Of a stretch of DNA of 32,706 nucleotides, positions 1 to 6,318 are shown in pieces. A program made the translations under genes and the position numbers. This stretch comes from a virus: the IMG/VR virus record IMGVR_UViG_3300018415_000021, positions 1 to 32,706 of that record; one strand, written 5' to 3'. The notes below the pieces were generated by a model that searched no databases, had not been told where the DNA came from, and saw only the letters and a program-made list of their open reading frames with translations. Every line of letters begins with the position of its first letter. Position 1 is the first letter of the stretch.

Positions 1-1886
1 ACTGCAATGTGGGCTTCGTGATCTTGTTCTGGGAATGCTTTAATTGGCTTGCCATACATCACTGACATGTTCTCATCAATCGGGTCAGTGCGTGGTGCCT
101 CATCAGGCTTCTTCAAAACTTCGTCAATGTTGGGGATGCGGATCGCCTCATACATACGCTTGTAGGCTTCATACAAGTCATGTAGTTGGGGAGCTGAACG
201 AGCCATTTCAAGGATGGCCTGTGCTTGGGCGATCCGCTGTGCTGTGCTGAAAATGTTTGGATCTGACACAGGGATGATGTCAATCCGATCATTGAAGTCA
301 GCCGCATAGATTGTTTGTGTTGTGCCAGAAACAGCGAACTGGAAAGACTCTGGAAGATTTTCTGCATTGACCTGAGAAAGAAGTTTGAACTCTTGACCCT
401 GAGAATAATGCAGACGCTTGTGGATTGCGGAAAAGGCTTTGCTGCCCTGTTCAATCAGAGCCACTGTTGAACCGACTGGTGCATTCGGGTTGACATCACC
501 GACATTCATGTCAGATGTGCTTGCGAACCTTTGGCCAGACTCAACAATAAAGCCCATCAACTGGAACAGAGTGCTGCTTGGCTCTTTGAATGGGAGTGGC
601 ATGACTGCTTTGTTGACATCATCAACAGTTGCGTCTAGGTCAACGAACTCTCCAGGATTGACATCAATCTCGCCACCGCTGACTCTGCCTTTCAGTTTGA
701 AGCCACCTTGCATGTTGGCGAATGCAGCTGAGTCAAGCAATGCTCTCAATGAGCCTGTGGCTGCTTTGCCTAGACCACCAATCATGTGGTAAAGACCAAA
801 GCCATAAAAACCAACACCAGGAAGAAACTTGTAACTTATAAACCAATCCCTACGCTTTTTTCTTTCGTCATCTTCACGCCAGTTGCGTCTGACTGCAACG
901 ATCTTTTCAGAATCATAATCAATCGTAATGACATAAGGCAACATGACTAAGTTTTCGGTGTCTTCGTCTTCAATGCCGTCCAGACCTTCAAAAGCCTCAT
1001 AGACATGCATCTCAAGCAGAGTCATTACTGCGTCTTGTTCGTCATCTCCATATGGGTTGACACCTTCAATGTCCTCAGCTGTTGAGCCTGAGGGATCAAT
1101 GCCATCGCCATCATACTTAGTCGGTAAATACCAACCTGCCTCAACATATCTGTTATAATCATTTTTCGGGATGCGGATGACTTGGGTGTAGCGTGGGGAG
1201 GTGAAAAGATCTGTGCTTTCTGGTGCAACAACAAAGTCCTCAGCCTTCACAAACTTTGAACATTGCCGTTCAAGATTGGCGTCCCACCAGACCTTTTTGA
1301 AAGTTTGACCGACCAACGGAAGTTGAAACAACATCTGATCAAGGTCAGGAAAATACTCAGGCATCTCCTGAGTGATTTGATAATTCATAAAGTCTTTGAC
1401 ACGACGAGCCTGTTCTTCAGTTGCTTCGTCTGGCTCGCCAACAATGGTCGTTTTGACTGGACCACCTGCGGGATACAACTCTGCGATCGCTCTTGCATTG
1501 AATTGGGTTGCTGCTTCAGCGATGAGCGGATGAACAACTGTGCTCAAGCCACGTGTGGCTCGCTCCTCTTCAGACTCCTCAAGCCCACCATCTGGGTCAA
1601 GAGTCTTGAGTCCATTTTTGTATCGCTCTTCCCACTCGGAGCGAGCAGATCTGTCAGAGTCAAAATATTTAATTAGGGTTGATGCTTTGCGATCAAGTTC
1701 TCTTTCTTCAATTACCTCAGCCAAGTTTGCATCAAATGCTGTGCTGATCTCATCAACAAAATCAAGAGAAGGGTCGCCAATGAGAACTTCATCCTCTCCA
1801 AATGATTCAACCTGCAGGTCGTCTGCAGGTGCTGATTCCGCAAATGGGATTGCGTTGGGTTGAAATGGGATTGGTTCTCTAGCCAT
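1..1886 (-). CDS. Portal protein (3' end beyond the window)
   Basis: The minus-strand frame is open from an ATG at 1886 to the left edge, giving 628 visible residues with the C-terminus missing. The product begins MAREPIPFQPNAIPFAESAP. It has an acidic N-terminal region, then a segment with TRGLSTVVHPLIAEAATQFN and QLPLVGQTFKKVWWD. This matches large podovirus-type portals, the dodecameric ring at the head vertex that passes DNA into and out of the capsid. The visible length already approaches P22-class portals (about 725 residues). The start overlaps the terminase stop by 8 bp, and terminase-then-portal is the usual order. A GAGGGTGA stretch lies upstream of the ATG. Portal identity rests on remembered family resemblance plus position beside the terminase, so I am fairly sure of the role but not of the subfamily. 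Confidence 0.85.
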   Translation of the reverse strand, partial: MAREPIPFQPNAIPFAESAPADDLQVESFGEDEVLIGDPSLDFVDEISTAFDANLAEVIEERELDRKASTLIKYFDSDRSARSEWEERYKNGLKTLDPDGGLEESEEERATRGLSTVVHPLIAEAATQFNARAIAELYPAGGPVKTTIVGEPDEATEEQARRVKDFMNYQITQEMPEYFPDLDQMLFQLPLVGQTFKKVWWDANLERQCSKFVKAEDFVVAPESTDLFTSPRYTQVIRIPKNDYNRYVEAGWYLPTKYDGDGIDPSGSTAEDIEGVNPYGDDEQDAVMTLLEMHVYEAFEGLDGIEDEDTENLVMLPYVITIDYDSEKIVAVRRNWREDDERKKRRDWFISYKFLPGVGFYGFGLYHMIGGLGKAATGSLRALLDSAAFANMQGGFKLKGRVSGGEIDVNPGEFVDLDATVDDVNKAVMPLPFKEPSSTLFQLMGFIVESGQRFASTSDMNVGDVNPNAPVGSTVALIEQGSKAFSAIHKRLHYSQGQEFKLLSQVNAENLPESFQFAVSGTTQTIYAADFNDRIDIIPVSDPNIFSTAQRIAQAQAILEMARSAPQLHDLYEAYKRMYEAIRIPNIDEVLKKPDEAPRTDPIDENMSVMYGKPIKAFPEQDHEAHIA

Positions 1887-3384
1887 ATAATGTCACCCTC
1901 TTTTTCGGTAGGTCATCCTCGTCTTCGTAATCTTCAGAATGAGTAACAAACCAACCTTTTCTCAATCTGAGCCATGCCTGTGTGCAAGTATCAACTATAT
2001 CGTCATTATCCCCTGCTGGAAAGGCTGCACAAATGTCTATTAAATTTTTAGCCCATTTTTTGTCAGATGGAAAGTAAATTCTGCCATCTTCTAAAAGAGC
2101 AGAACTTGCATGGGCTCTTGCTTCCTTGTCTCTGTCAGGCATATACTCAATTACAGGTATTCCTGCAATTCTTAAATCTTGTAGCAAACTTTGGCCAGAA
2201 GCCTTCTTCTCAATCAAAACTGCATCTGGTTCGTAATCATAATATGCCTCTTGAGCAATGCGACGCAACTCTGGGTAAGTGACTCTGTCATACCACATAT
2301 CAATGACAATCGCATTCATTTGGCCATTCTTGCGGAACACTCCCCATGTTGTGCGAGCGGAATAAGATGTTTTCTCTTTTGTTGAGAATGCAGTATCCCA
2401 TGACTGAATTACATATTCAATCTCGGGCAGATCATTACTTTCCCATGGAACCCACCATTCAGCTCGCAAGATTCCCCCACCTTTCGGCATTGGGCGTTGC
2501 TGCAGTTGTCCCGCTGCGGCATATGAACCCAGTGACCGCTCAAGTTTGGATAGAGTTGTCTCGTCGATTCTTTCTGGCCAAAGGAGCTCGCCTTCTTTTG
2601 TGCGTGGGTCTGTGAAGTTGAGCCTTGATTGTGTTGGTGTTGGATGCCCGATTTCATATCGAGCAGGTAAGCATAAATGATCCCAATCATCGTATTCATT
2701 CGCCAATATGTGTCCTGTTAAATCATTTTCATGCACTCGCTGCATGATTATAACGAAAGCACCTGTCTTTGGGTCATTGAGTCGGGATTGCATGGCTTGA
2801 TCCCACCACTCAAGAACACCCTCACGAACTGCGGAGGATTCAGCCTCACGAACATTGTGCGGATCGTCAATGACAATAATGTCGCCACCTTCACCAGTCA
2901 AAGCACCATCAACCGATGTCGCAATCCTGTGGCCAGTCTTGTCGTTCTCAAATCTTTGCTTTTGGTTCTGGTCGCCTGTCAAAGCGAATGTTTCGCCGAA
3001 ATGTGCTTTATACCATGGACTGTCAATCAGGCGTCTGCATTTTACCGAATCTCTTACGGAAAGTGATGATGCGTATGACGCAAACAAAAACCGCTTCTGC
3101 GGCTGGATGGTCCAAGTCCAAGCAGGCAATGCAACAGCAACCGAAATAGACTTCATGTGTCTCGGTGGTATGTTGATGATCAATCTCCGAATGTCACCTT
3201 CAACAACTGCCTGCAAATGTTCACTGATAGCGTCAATATGCCAGTTGTCATGAAACTCTCGTCCTGGTTCAATTGTTGGCCAAGAGCTCTTGGTAAACTC
3301 CTTCAGTGATCTCCTCATCTTCTCCGCTCTCACTTCCGTCAATGACAGCGTGTTCAAGAACTCTTTCAATGGTGCTGAGGTCAT
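1879..3384 (-). CDS. terL: Terminase large subunit (DNA-packaging ATPase/nuclease)
   Basis: This is the motor that pumps DNA through the portal and cuts concatemers. The N-terminal ATPase carries a variant Walker A, PPRHMKS at about residues 73-79, Walker B IIVIDDPHNV with Asp at about 173-174, and the motif QRVHENDLTG near 217. The C-terminal RNase H-like nuclease has SWDTAF with its first metal-binding Asp near 330, then VLIEKKASGQSL and GDNDDIVDT. About 500 residues is normal for the family. I take the ATG at 3384, with a GTG two codons upstream at 3390 as an alternative. The conserved-looking segment EVRAEKMRRSLKEF precedes the only other good candidate, an ATG at 3318 that has a GGAG upstream. 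The gene then overlaps the previous one by about 116 bp and has no clear ribosome site of its own, so translation is probably coupled. Confidence 0.93.
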   Translation of the reverse strand: MTSAPLKEFLNTLSLTEVRAEKMRRSLKEFTKSSWPTIEPGREFHDNWHIDAISEHLQAVVEGDIRRLIINIPPRHMKSISVAVALPAWTWTIQPQKRFLFASYASSLSVRDSVKCRRLIDSPWYKAHFGETFALTGDQNQKQRFENDKTGHRIATSVDGALTGEGGDIIVIDDPHNVREAESSAVREGVLEWWDQAMQSRLNDPKTGAFVIIMQRVHENDLTGHILANEYDDWDHLCLPARYEIGHPTPTQSRLNFTDPRTKEGELLWPERIDETTLSKLERSLGSYAAAGQLQQRPMPKGGGILRAEWWVPWESNDLPEIEYVIQSWDTAFSTKEKTSYSARTTWGVFRKNGQMNAIVIDMWYDRVTYPELRRIAQEAYYDYEPDAVLIEKKASGQSLLQDLRIAGIPVIEYMPDRDKEARAHASSALLEDGRIYFPSDKKWAKNLIDICAAFPAGDNDDIVDTCTQAWLRLRKGWFVTHSEDYEDEDDLPKKRVTLYG

Positions 3385-3832
3385 TATCACTTAATCTGGA
3401 AATATCCAGAACCTTTCTCTCTTCAATTTGTGCTTTCACTTCTACTGCCTTTAGGTCTGGGACGCACTTGCCCAGAAGTGTCTTAGCAGCCATAACACGC
3501 AGTTCGGGATCTGCTGCAATTTTGCCAGCCTCAGTGGCCAATCCCTCTGCGTCCTTTGCATAAACAGGGAATATCTCTTTGCCCTGCATCACTGACGCAA
3601 GAAAACCAACAGGATCTGCTTGTCCCATGATCCAATTGATTGTTGCGTGGTGATTCCATTTGTATGGTTTTTGCCGAGCCTTTTTCTGGTGTTTCATTGG
3701 CTCAACTGATTTGAAACGACCATCCCATTTGTCTGGCTGGATGGGTGGGCCATCCTTGATTGGACGCTTTACGATCGTCTCAGGCTCCACAGGCTTCCGT
3801 GGACGACCAAGTTTTTTCTTCTCTTCTGACAT
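3269..3832 (-). CDS. Putative terminase small subunit
   Basis: A 187-residue protein directly upstream of, and overlapping, the large terminase gene, the usual place for the small subunit that recognises phage DNA. The N-terminus is basic with an AT-hook-like KKLGRPRKP at about residues 6-14. The middle has DPVGFLASVMQGKEIFPV followed by a helical stretch with RVMAAKTLLGKCVPDLKAVEV. The C-terminus is acidic (SESGEDEEITEG). Helical, charged proteins of this size fit small terminases, but I see no diagnostic motif, so the call is mainly from position. The start at 3832 has GAAAGG about 9 nt upstream. The gene lies just after the terminator of the neighbouring early operon, so the structural operon probably begins here. 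Confidence 0.55.
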   Translation of the reverse strand: MSEEKKKLGRPRKPVEPETIVKRPIKDGPPIQPDKWDGRFKSVEPMKHQKKARQKPYKWNHHATINWIMGQADPVGFLASVMQGKEIFPVYAKDAEGLATEAGKIAADPELRVMAAKTLLGKCVPDLKAVEVKAQIEERKVLDISRLSDNDLSTIERVLEHAVIDGSESGEDEEITEGVYQELLANN

Positions 3833-3867
3833 GTTTTCAGCCTTTCAACCTTAGTTTCTGTGGTCAG

Positions 3868-3882
3868 CAGTTAAACTAACTG
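3868..3882 (-). other. Small perfect inverted repeat before the packaging genes
   Basis: CAGTTA and TAACTG form a perfect 6-bp inverted repeat around a 3-nt loop, in the 59-bp gap between the zinc-ribbon gene and the candidate small terminase. It could be a leader hairpin, like those after the early promoters, or an operator. The surrounding AT-rich sequence could hold a late promoter, but I see no convincing -35/-10 pair. Confidence 0.35.
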
Positions 3883-3891
3883 TCATGATTA

Positions 3892-4110
3892 TTACTTATT
3901 TTTGCCAAAAAGAAAAGCCCAGCGTTGTGCTGGGCTAGTTAGGGAGGAGAAATATGAATAAAATCCTTGCTTCTTCTCTTTACGATCGCTCTCTTTGGCC
4001 ATAAAGTCAAGTTTTATGTTTGGTTGAATTTGATCAGGTCTTGACCATACAAAACCACAACAACTCCTGCTTCTTGACAATTTGTTATAGCACGATGGAC
4101 AAATGTTCAT
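3892..4110 (-). CDS. Small zinc-ribbon-like protein, 72 aa
   Basis: The product starts MNICPSCYNKLSRSRSCCGF. A CPSC knuckle at residues 4-7 and an adjacent Cys pair at 18-19 suggest a small zinc-binding fold, followed by a Lys/Arg-rich segment (MAKESDRKEKKQ). I choose the ATG at 4110 because it overlaps the stop of the preceding small gene as TAATG. The longer in-frame start at 4146 would lie deep inside that gene. The last 20 or so codons contain the stem and U-tract of an intrinsic terminator, so the operon ends within this reading frame. Function is unknown. Small zinc proteins in early phage operons often bind host factors, but that is only inference here. Confidence 0.55.
   Translation of the reverse strand: MNICPSCYNKLSRSRSCCGFVWSRPDQIQPNIKLDFMAKESDRKEKKQGFYSYFSSLTSPAQRWAFLFGKNK
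3905..3938 (-). terminator. Intrinsic terminator, leftward, inside the 3' end of a gene
   Basis: On the minus strand AGCCCAGC and GCTGGGCT (3929-3936 and 3916-3923) form an 8-bp GC-rich stem with a 5-nt loop. It is followed directly by TTTTCTTTTT. The plus-strand reading has no U-tract, so it acts leftward only. It closes the 5058-3892 operon and separates it from the packaging genes starting at 3832. Confidence 0.85.
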
Positions 4111-4271
4111 TAATCCAACCCCAACATCTGGCTCGGATAAACGCATGAGCTGGTTTCAGTCCAATAACTTTCATCCCAAGACTGGCAATTGAGCATGAAG
4201 TTGATCAGCGTAAAAGCCATCAACCAAGAAAATGCAACCAAAAAGACCGCACTCAATAAAAACTTAATCAT
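4110..4271 (-). CDS. Small single-pass membrane peptide, 53 aa
   Basis: A short frame starting MIKFLLSAVFLVAFSWLMAF. Residues 3-27 form one strongly hydrophobic helix, followed by a polar tail of about 26 residues with Cys29 and Cys43. It probably sits in the inner membrane with the tail on one side; the two cysteines could pair if that side is periplasmic. The ATG at 4271 overlaps the preceding stop as ATGA, and its own stop overlaps the next start as TAATG, which is strong support for a real gene. I cannot name a family. A role in altering the host membrane, excluding other phages or aiding lysis is possible but undecided. Confidence 0.65.
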   Translation of the reverse strand: MIKFLLSAVFLVAFSWLMAFTLINFMLNCQSWDESYWTETSSCVYPSQMLGLD

Positions 4272-4456
4272 TTTGTCCACCCTCCAATAACTGAATGAGC
4301 CAACATGTAGGCGAGGCGACCATTGGCCTCAAAACCCTCCACAACAGTATCAAAGCCAGTCTGCTCTGCAGCCTTTTTGGCTTCACCCAAATCCCTGAAC
4401 ACTTTGTCCTCGATGGACGCATGCGGGATGTTAACGAAACGCAACTTGTAAACCAT
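4268..4456 (-). CDS. Conserved-looking small protein, 62 aa, unknown function
   Basis: The product begins MVYKLRFVNIPHASIEDKVF and ends with a short helical region. It looks like a small alpha/beta fold: two strands, an amphipathic helix near residues 22-34 (GEAKKAAEQTG), then further strand and helix. The start at 4456 is fixed by the phage's GAGAAAGGA motif at 4471-4463, 15 nt upstream. A stable GCAA-loop hairpin lies just before that motif. It is the second gene of the leftward early operon and overlaps the next gene by 4 bp. Function is not recognisable. Confidence 0.75.
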   Translation of the reverse strand: MVYKLRFVNIPHASIEDKVFRDLGEAKKAAEQTGFDTVVEGFEANGRLAYMLAHSVIGGWTK

Positions 4457-4480
4457 AATATTTCCTTTCTCAAGAGTTGG

Positions 4481-4500
4481 AGGGGAGGTTGCCCTCCCCC
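4481..4500 (-). other. Stable intergenic hairpin with GCAA tetraloop
   Basis: On the minus strand GGGGGAGG and CCTCCCCT pair as 8 bp (one G-U) around a GCAA loop of the GNRA class. It lies in the 53-bp gap between the 182-aa and 62-aa genes and is followed by GAGAAAGGA. There is no U-tract, so it is not a normal terminator. A nearly identical hairpin occurs at 7710-7731 on the other strand. Confidence 0.75.
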
Positions 4501-4509
4501 AATGTTACC

Positions 4510-5058
4510 TTAAAAGTTGTAGTCGTAAAACTTTCTTGGCTGAGTTGACAGAACATGTTTGCCCATGGCTGACTTCCAACCTTTTTTACCGAGGCGAACT
4601 TTCATCACCTGACCCTCTGGGCAAGATCTGTATTTGTAAGTCTGCTTGTTTTGGTTAACGCAATGACCTGAAAAGCCACCAGGAATGATATCAGGCTTAA
4701 AATCCTCATCCAACTCAGCAATCATCGCTCTGACTTCAATGGTCTTTGGCGAAACAACACGGATGATCTCAAATGGATAAACATCCGACCAACCATGCAT
4801 GTTGCAATAGCTGTAATGGATCGGCTCAACCTCATAAGCATATTTTTCATTGTAAGTTGCACCACAACGCCCAACAGGCAACCCATCAATGATGGCTTGG
4901 GCTTCTTCAGATGTTTCAAAAGTTTGAACAACATGGGAATCAGTAATGAGACGATCACCACGAAAATCGCTGAAGTAACGAGGCTCACAATCAGCCTTGC
5001 GTCCGTCTTCACGAGAGATGATAGTTTCAAAAACTTTGATAGCGTAACGAATAAACAT
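4510..5058 (-). CDS. Conserved phage protein of unknown function, 182 aa
   Basis: First gene of the leftward early operon, reading MFIRYAIKVFETIISREDGR at the N-terminus. The middle has HYSYCNMHGWSDVYPFEIIR followed by VVSPKTIEVR. The C-terminus has GGFSGHCVNQ and ends in basic residues and KFYDYNF. I recognise this as a type often seen in phage and plasmid genomes, but know of no function. Cys and His residues are scattered rather than grouped as a metal site. The start at 5058 is supported by GAGAAAGGA 17 nt upstream and by a promoter and leader hairpin immediately before. First place behind a strong promoter suggests early expression, probably in host takeover or modulation (inference). 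Confidence 0.8.
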   Translation of the reverse strand: MFIRYAIKVFETIISREDGRKADCEPRYFSDFRGDRLITDSHVVQTFETSEEAQAIIDGLPVGRCGATYNEKYAYEVEPIHYSYCNMHGWSDVYPFEIIRVVSPKTIEVRAMIAELDEDFKPDIIPGGFSGHCVNQNKQTYKYRSCPEGQVMKVRLGKKGWKSAMGKHVLSTQPRKFYDYNF

Positions 5059-5081
5059 GATTTTTTTCCTTTCTCAGTGTC

Positions 5082-5132
5082 GTAGGTCATTTCCTACTCT
5101 GTTATTATCGGTGATTTTGACAAAAAAGGCAA
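5082..5132 (-). promoter_or_regulatory. Leftward early promoter with leader hairpin
   Basis: On the minus strand TTGCCT (5132-5127), a 17-nt spacer and GATAAT (5109-5104) form a sigma70-type promoter. The transcript would begin near 5098 and fold at once into a GTAGG/CCTAC hairpin (5097-5082, 6-nt loop). GAGAAAGGA (5075-5067) and the ATG at 5058 follow. The same layout recurs before the genes at 11244 and 18922. Confidence 0.8.
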
Positions 5133-5163
5133 CAAATAAATTGATTTTTATTATCAGTCAAAA

Positions 5164-5173
5164 CAAGGACTTA
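5164..5173 (-). promoter_or_regulatory. TAAGTCYTTG box (variant)
   Basis: On the minus strand this reads TAAGTCCTTG, about 32 nt upstream of the leftward -35. It matches the boxes upstream of the promoters at 11168 and 18848 with one change (C for T). It is a candidate activator or repressor site. Confidence 0.5.
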
Positions 5174-5203
5174 CAAATTTTTAAGAAGAAAGTTCCCAAA
5201 CAC

Positions 5204-5244
5204 TGGGTTGCGTTTCCCCATGTTTTTGAGTCTGGGAACGCCCA
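5204..5244. other. Imperfect inverted repeat in the divergent intergenic region
   Basis: TGGG at 5204-5207 pairs with CCCA at 5241-5244, and CGTTtCCC at 5211-5218 pairs with GGGAACG at 5234-5240 with small bulges and a loop of about 12 nt. A 7-bp inverted repeat, GTTCCCA/TGGGAAC (5192-5198 and 5233-5239), overlaps it and could give an alternative fold. It lies between the divergent transcription units, where an operator or replication origin is plausible. Confidence 0.4.
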
Positions 5245-5260
5245 ATTTCATTTTTCAATA

Positions 5261-5270
5261 CAAAGACTTA
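5261..5270 (-). promoter_or_regulatory. TAAGTCYTTG box (exact)
   Basis: On the minus strand this is TAAGTCTTTG, identical to the 10-mer upstream of both rightward promoters (11127-11136 and 18797-18806). It is further from the leftward promoter (about 129 nt) than the variant box at 5164, so it may serve the divergent region as a whole. Confidence 0.5.
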
Positions 5271-5289
5271 CGACCAACCGAAACCAACG

Positions 5290-5348
5290 AAACCACAAAT
5301 CTCAAAATTTTACACAACACAACAACAACCCAAAATATTCCCTTATAA
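5290..5348. other. G-free, A/C-rich tract in the non-coding control region
   Basis: The plus strand has no G for 59 bases, with runs such as ACACAACACAACAACAACCC. It is flanked by the hairpin region on the left and a T-rich stretch on the right. The 5133-5600 region holds no gene I can support, so this is candidate control or origin DNA: an easily melted or unstructured strand where a primase or single-strand binding protein could load (inference). Confidence 0.4.
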
Positions 5349-5479
5349 GAAAGAGGCCAAGGACGGGTCCAAAAACAGACGATGTTGAAAAGACTGGGAT
5401 CTTTGGTTTCGCAATTGTTTTTATTGAGGAAGAGTGGTTTCTTTGAAAAATTCTTCTTTTCTTTTGTTTTCGGTTCAGG

Positions 5480-5577
5480 CATAGTAACCTCGTGACTTGA
5501 GCGTGGACATCGTTCAGGACTGTTGGTGGCCTCAGTGCCATGATTAGTGACGCTACCTTGAGAAGCCTCAGTCACAC
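5480..5577 (+). promoter_or_regulatory. Possible rightward promoter and leader before the NrdR-like gene
   Basis: CATAGTAAC at 5480-5488 resembles the -10 regions of the clear promoters (CATACTAAC, GATACTAAC). No good -35 stands 17 nt upstream; the region is only T-rich. A leader fold is possible just before the ribosome site: GTGAC/GTCAC enclosing TGAG/CTCA (about 5547-5575). This is the weakest of the four promoter candidates, but a rightward start is needed somewhere here. Confidence 0.3.
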
Positions 5578-5600
5578 CATTGAGAAAGGATGCTATCATC

Positions 5601-5936
5601 GTGAATTGTATAAAGTGCAAGAAAAAGACATCAGTGCTTGACTCCCGCATGGACAAAGAGTCAAAAGGCACTCGTCGTAAACGCATTTGCGATTCATGTG
5701 GGCACACTTTCAGAACTCTTGAGACAGCGATACTTGAAGGTGCAACCCCACCTAAGAAAAAGGTAACAGCACCAAAAAAGCAACCGACCAGAAGGCAGAA
5801 AAAGATTCAAATGAATAAAAGGTTGCAAAAGTTTCGCCGTGAAGAGATCGCTCATCGCATTGATAATATGACGGATGATGAACTTGAAGAGGCAATTTTT
5901 TCAGGTGAAGATCTGAGGGAACTTGGCCTAGACTGA
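5601..5936 (+). CDS. NrdR-like zinc-ribbon protein, probable regulator
   Basis: The N-terminal 50 residues resemble the zinc ribbon of the bacterial regulator NrdR. A first CxxC (NCIKCKKK) is followed by VLDSR, a basic stretch TRRKRI, a second CxxC (CDSCGHTF) and RTLET. NrdR normally continues into an ATP-cone domain and represses ribonucleotide reductase genes. Here that domain is replaced by a Lys/Arg-rich linker (TPPKKKVTAPKKQPTRRQKK) and a short acidic helix ending GEDLRELGLD. DNA or RNA-polymerase binding is plausible; nucleotide sensing is not. The GTG at 5601 is chosen because it begins just before the ribbon and GAGAAAGGA lies 19 nt upstream. An upstream in-frame TTG at 5580 would overlap that motif. 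It is the first gene of the rightward arm, fitting an early regulator. Confidence 0.7.
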   Translation: MNCIKCKKKTSVLDSRMDKESKGTRRKRICDSCGHTFRTLETAILEGATPPKKKVTAPKKQPTRRQKKIQMNKRLQKFRREEIAHRIDNMTDDELEEAIFSGEDLRELGLD

Positions 5937-5943
5937 GAAAGGA
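5935..5943 (+). promoter_or_regulatory. GAGAAAGGA ribosome-site motif (representative of the series)
   Basis: Exact copies on the plus strand start at 5582, 5935, 6300, 9635, 11228, 13411, 13754, 18906 and 19438. One-base variants start at 7739 and 12752 (CAGAAAGGA) and 14875 (GAGGAAGGA). Minus-strand copies lie at 5075-5067 and 4471-4463. The first base stands 15-17 nt before the start codon in all but the NrdR-like gene (19 nt). The AAGGA part is a Shine-Dalgarno sequence; the fixed GAGA extension goes beyond it. Confidence 0.85.
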
Positions 5944-5949
5944 AAAAGG

Positions 5950-6318
5950 ATGCCTAAAGTTTATGTTGTGAATCGACCTGTGAAGAATAAGTTTGGTTGG
6001 GTGCCTGATTTGAGTGATGCCAGTAGGTATGGTGCACTTGAAGTTATTTTTGAGCCCAATGACAAACCCCAGTTTCTTCCTGGACCAAGCGTCCAGAAGG
6101 CTCGTCGAATCATGAAGGACTTCTCGTCAGAGGATTATCTCCTCTGGCCTGGAGGTGGTGACCCGATTGCTGTGATGATATCATGTATGATCGCTAGCGA
6201 AAAGGCCAACACAGTGCGTGTTCTCCGTTGGGAACGCAATATGGAAGAGGGTGAAAGGGATCGCCGTAAAGGTTGGTATATGCCTGTAGCCCTAGAACTG
6301 AGAAAGGAAAGCGTATGA
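5950..6318 (+). CDS. Conserved phage protein of unknown function, 122 aa
   Basis: Begins MPKVYVVNRPVKNKFGWVPD. A central segment has PQFLPGPSVQKARRIMKDF followed by the Gly/Pro-rich LLWPGGGDPIAVM. The C-terminus is rich in Arg and Glu (RWERNMEEGERDRRKG). It looks like a compact cytoplasmic alpha/beta protein with no membrane segment or metal site. I have an impression of relatives in aquatic phage genomes, without an assigned role. The start has GAGAAAGGA 15 nt upstream, and the stop overlaps the next start as ATGA. It therefore travels with the coiled-coil protein and the replication genes that follow. Confidence 0.75.
   Translation: MPKVYVVNRPVKNKFGWVPDLSDASRYGALEVIFEPNDKPQFLPGPSVQKARRIMKDFSSEDYLLWPGGGDPIAVMISCMIASEKANTVRVLRWERNMEEGERDRRKGWYMPVALELRKESV

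Noticed and set aside
418-792. 124-aa plus-strand frame at the left end
   Set aside because: Antisense shadow of the portal, whose minus frame is open across 1-1886 with recognisable sequence.
2855-3253. 132-aa plus-strand frame
   Set aside because: Antisense to the ATPase domain of the large terminase; no ribosome site or family.
3318-3390. Alternative terminase start at 3318
   Set aside because: It has a fair GGAG signal, but it would remove EVRAEKMRRS-type sequence that looks like part of the family's N-terminus. Kept only as an alternative.
3892-4146. Longer 84-aa version of the zinc-ribbon-like gene
   Set aside because: Its start lies inside the 53-aa gene and has no ribosome site, while the internal ATG at 4110 forms a TAATG junction.
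4264-4473. 69-aa minus-strand frame overlapping the 62-aa gene
   Set aside because: Different phase of the same region; its start falls before the GAGAAAGGA motif and it breaks the ATGA link.
5057-5446. 129-aa and 150-aa frames across the divergent region
   Set aside because: Low-complexity translations, no ribosome motif, and they cover the promoter and hairpin signals.
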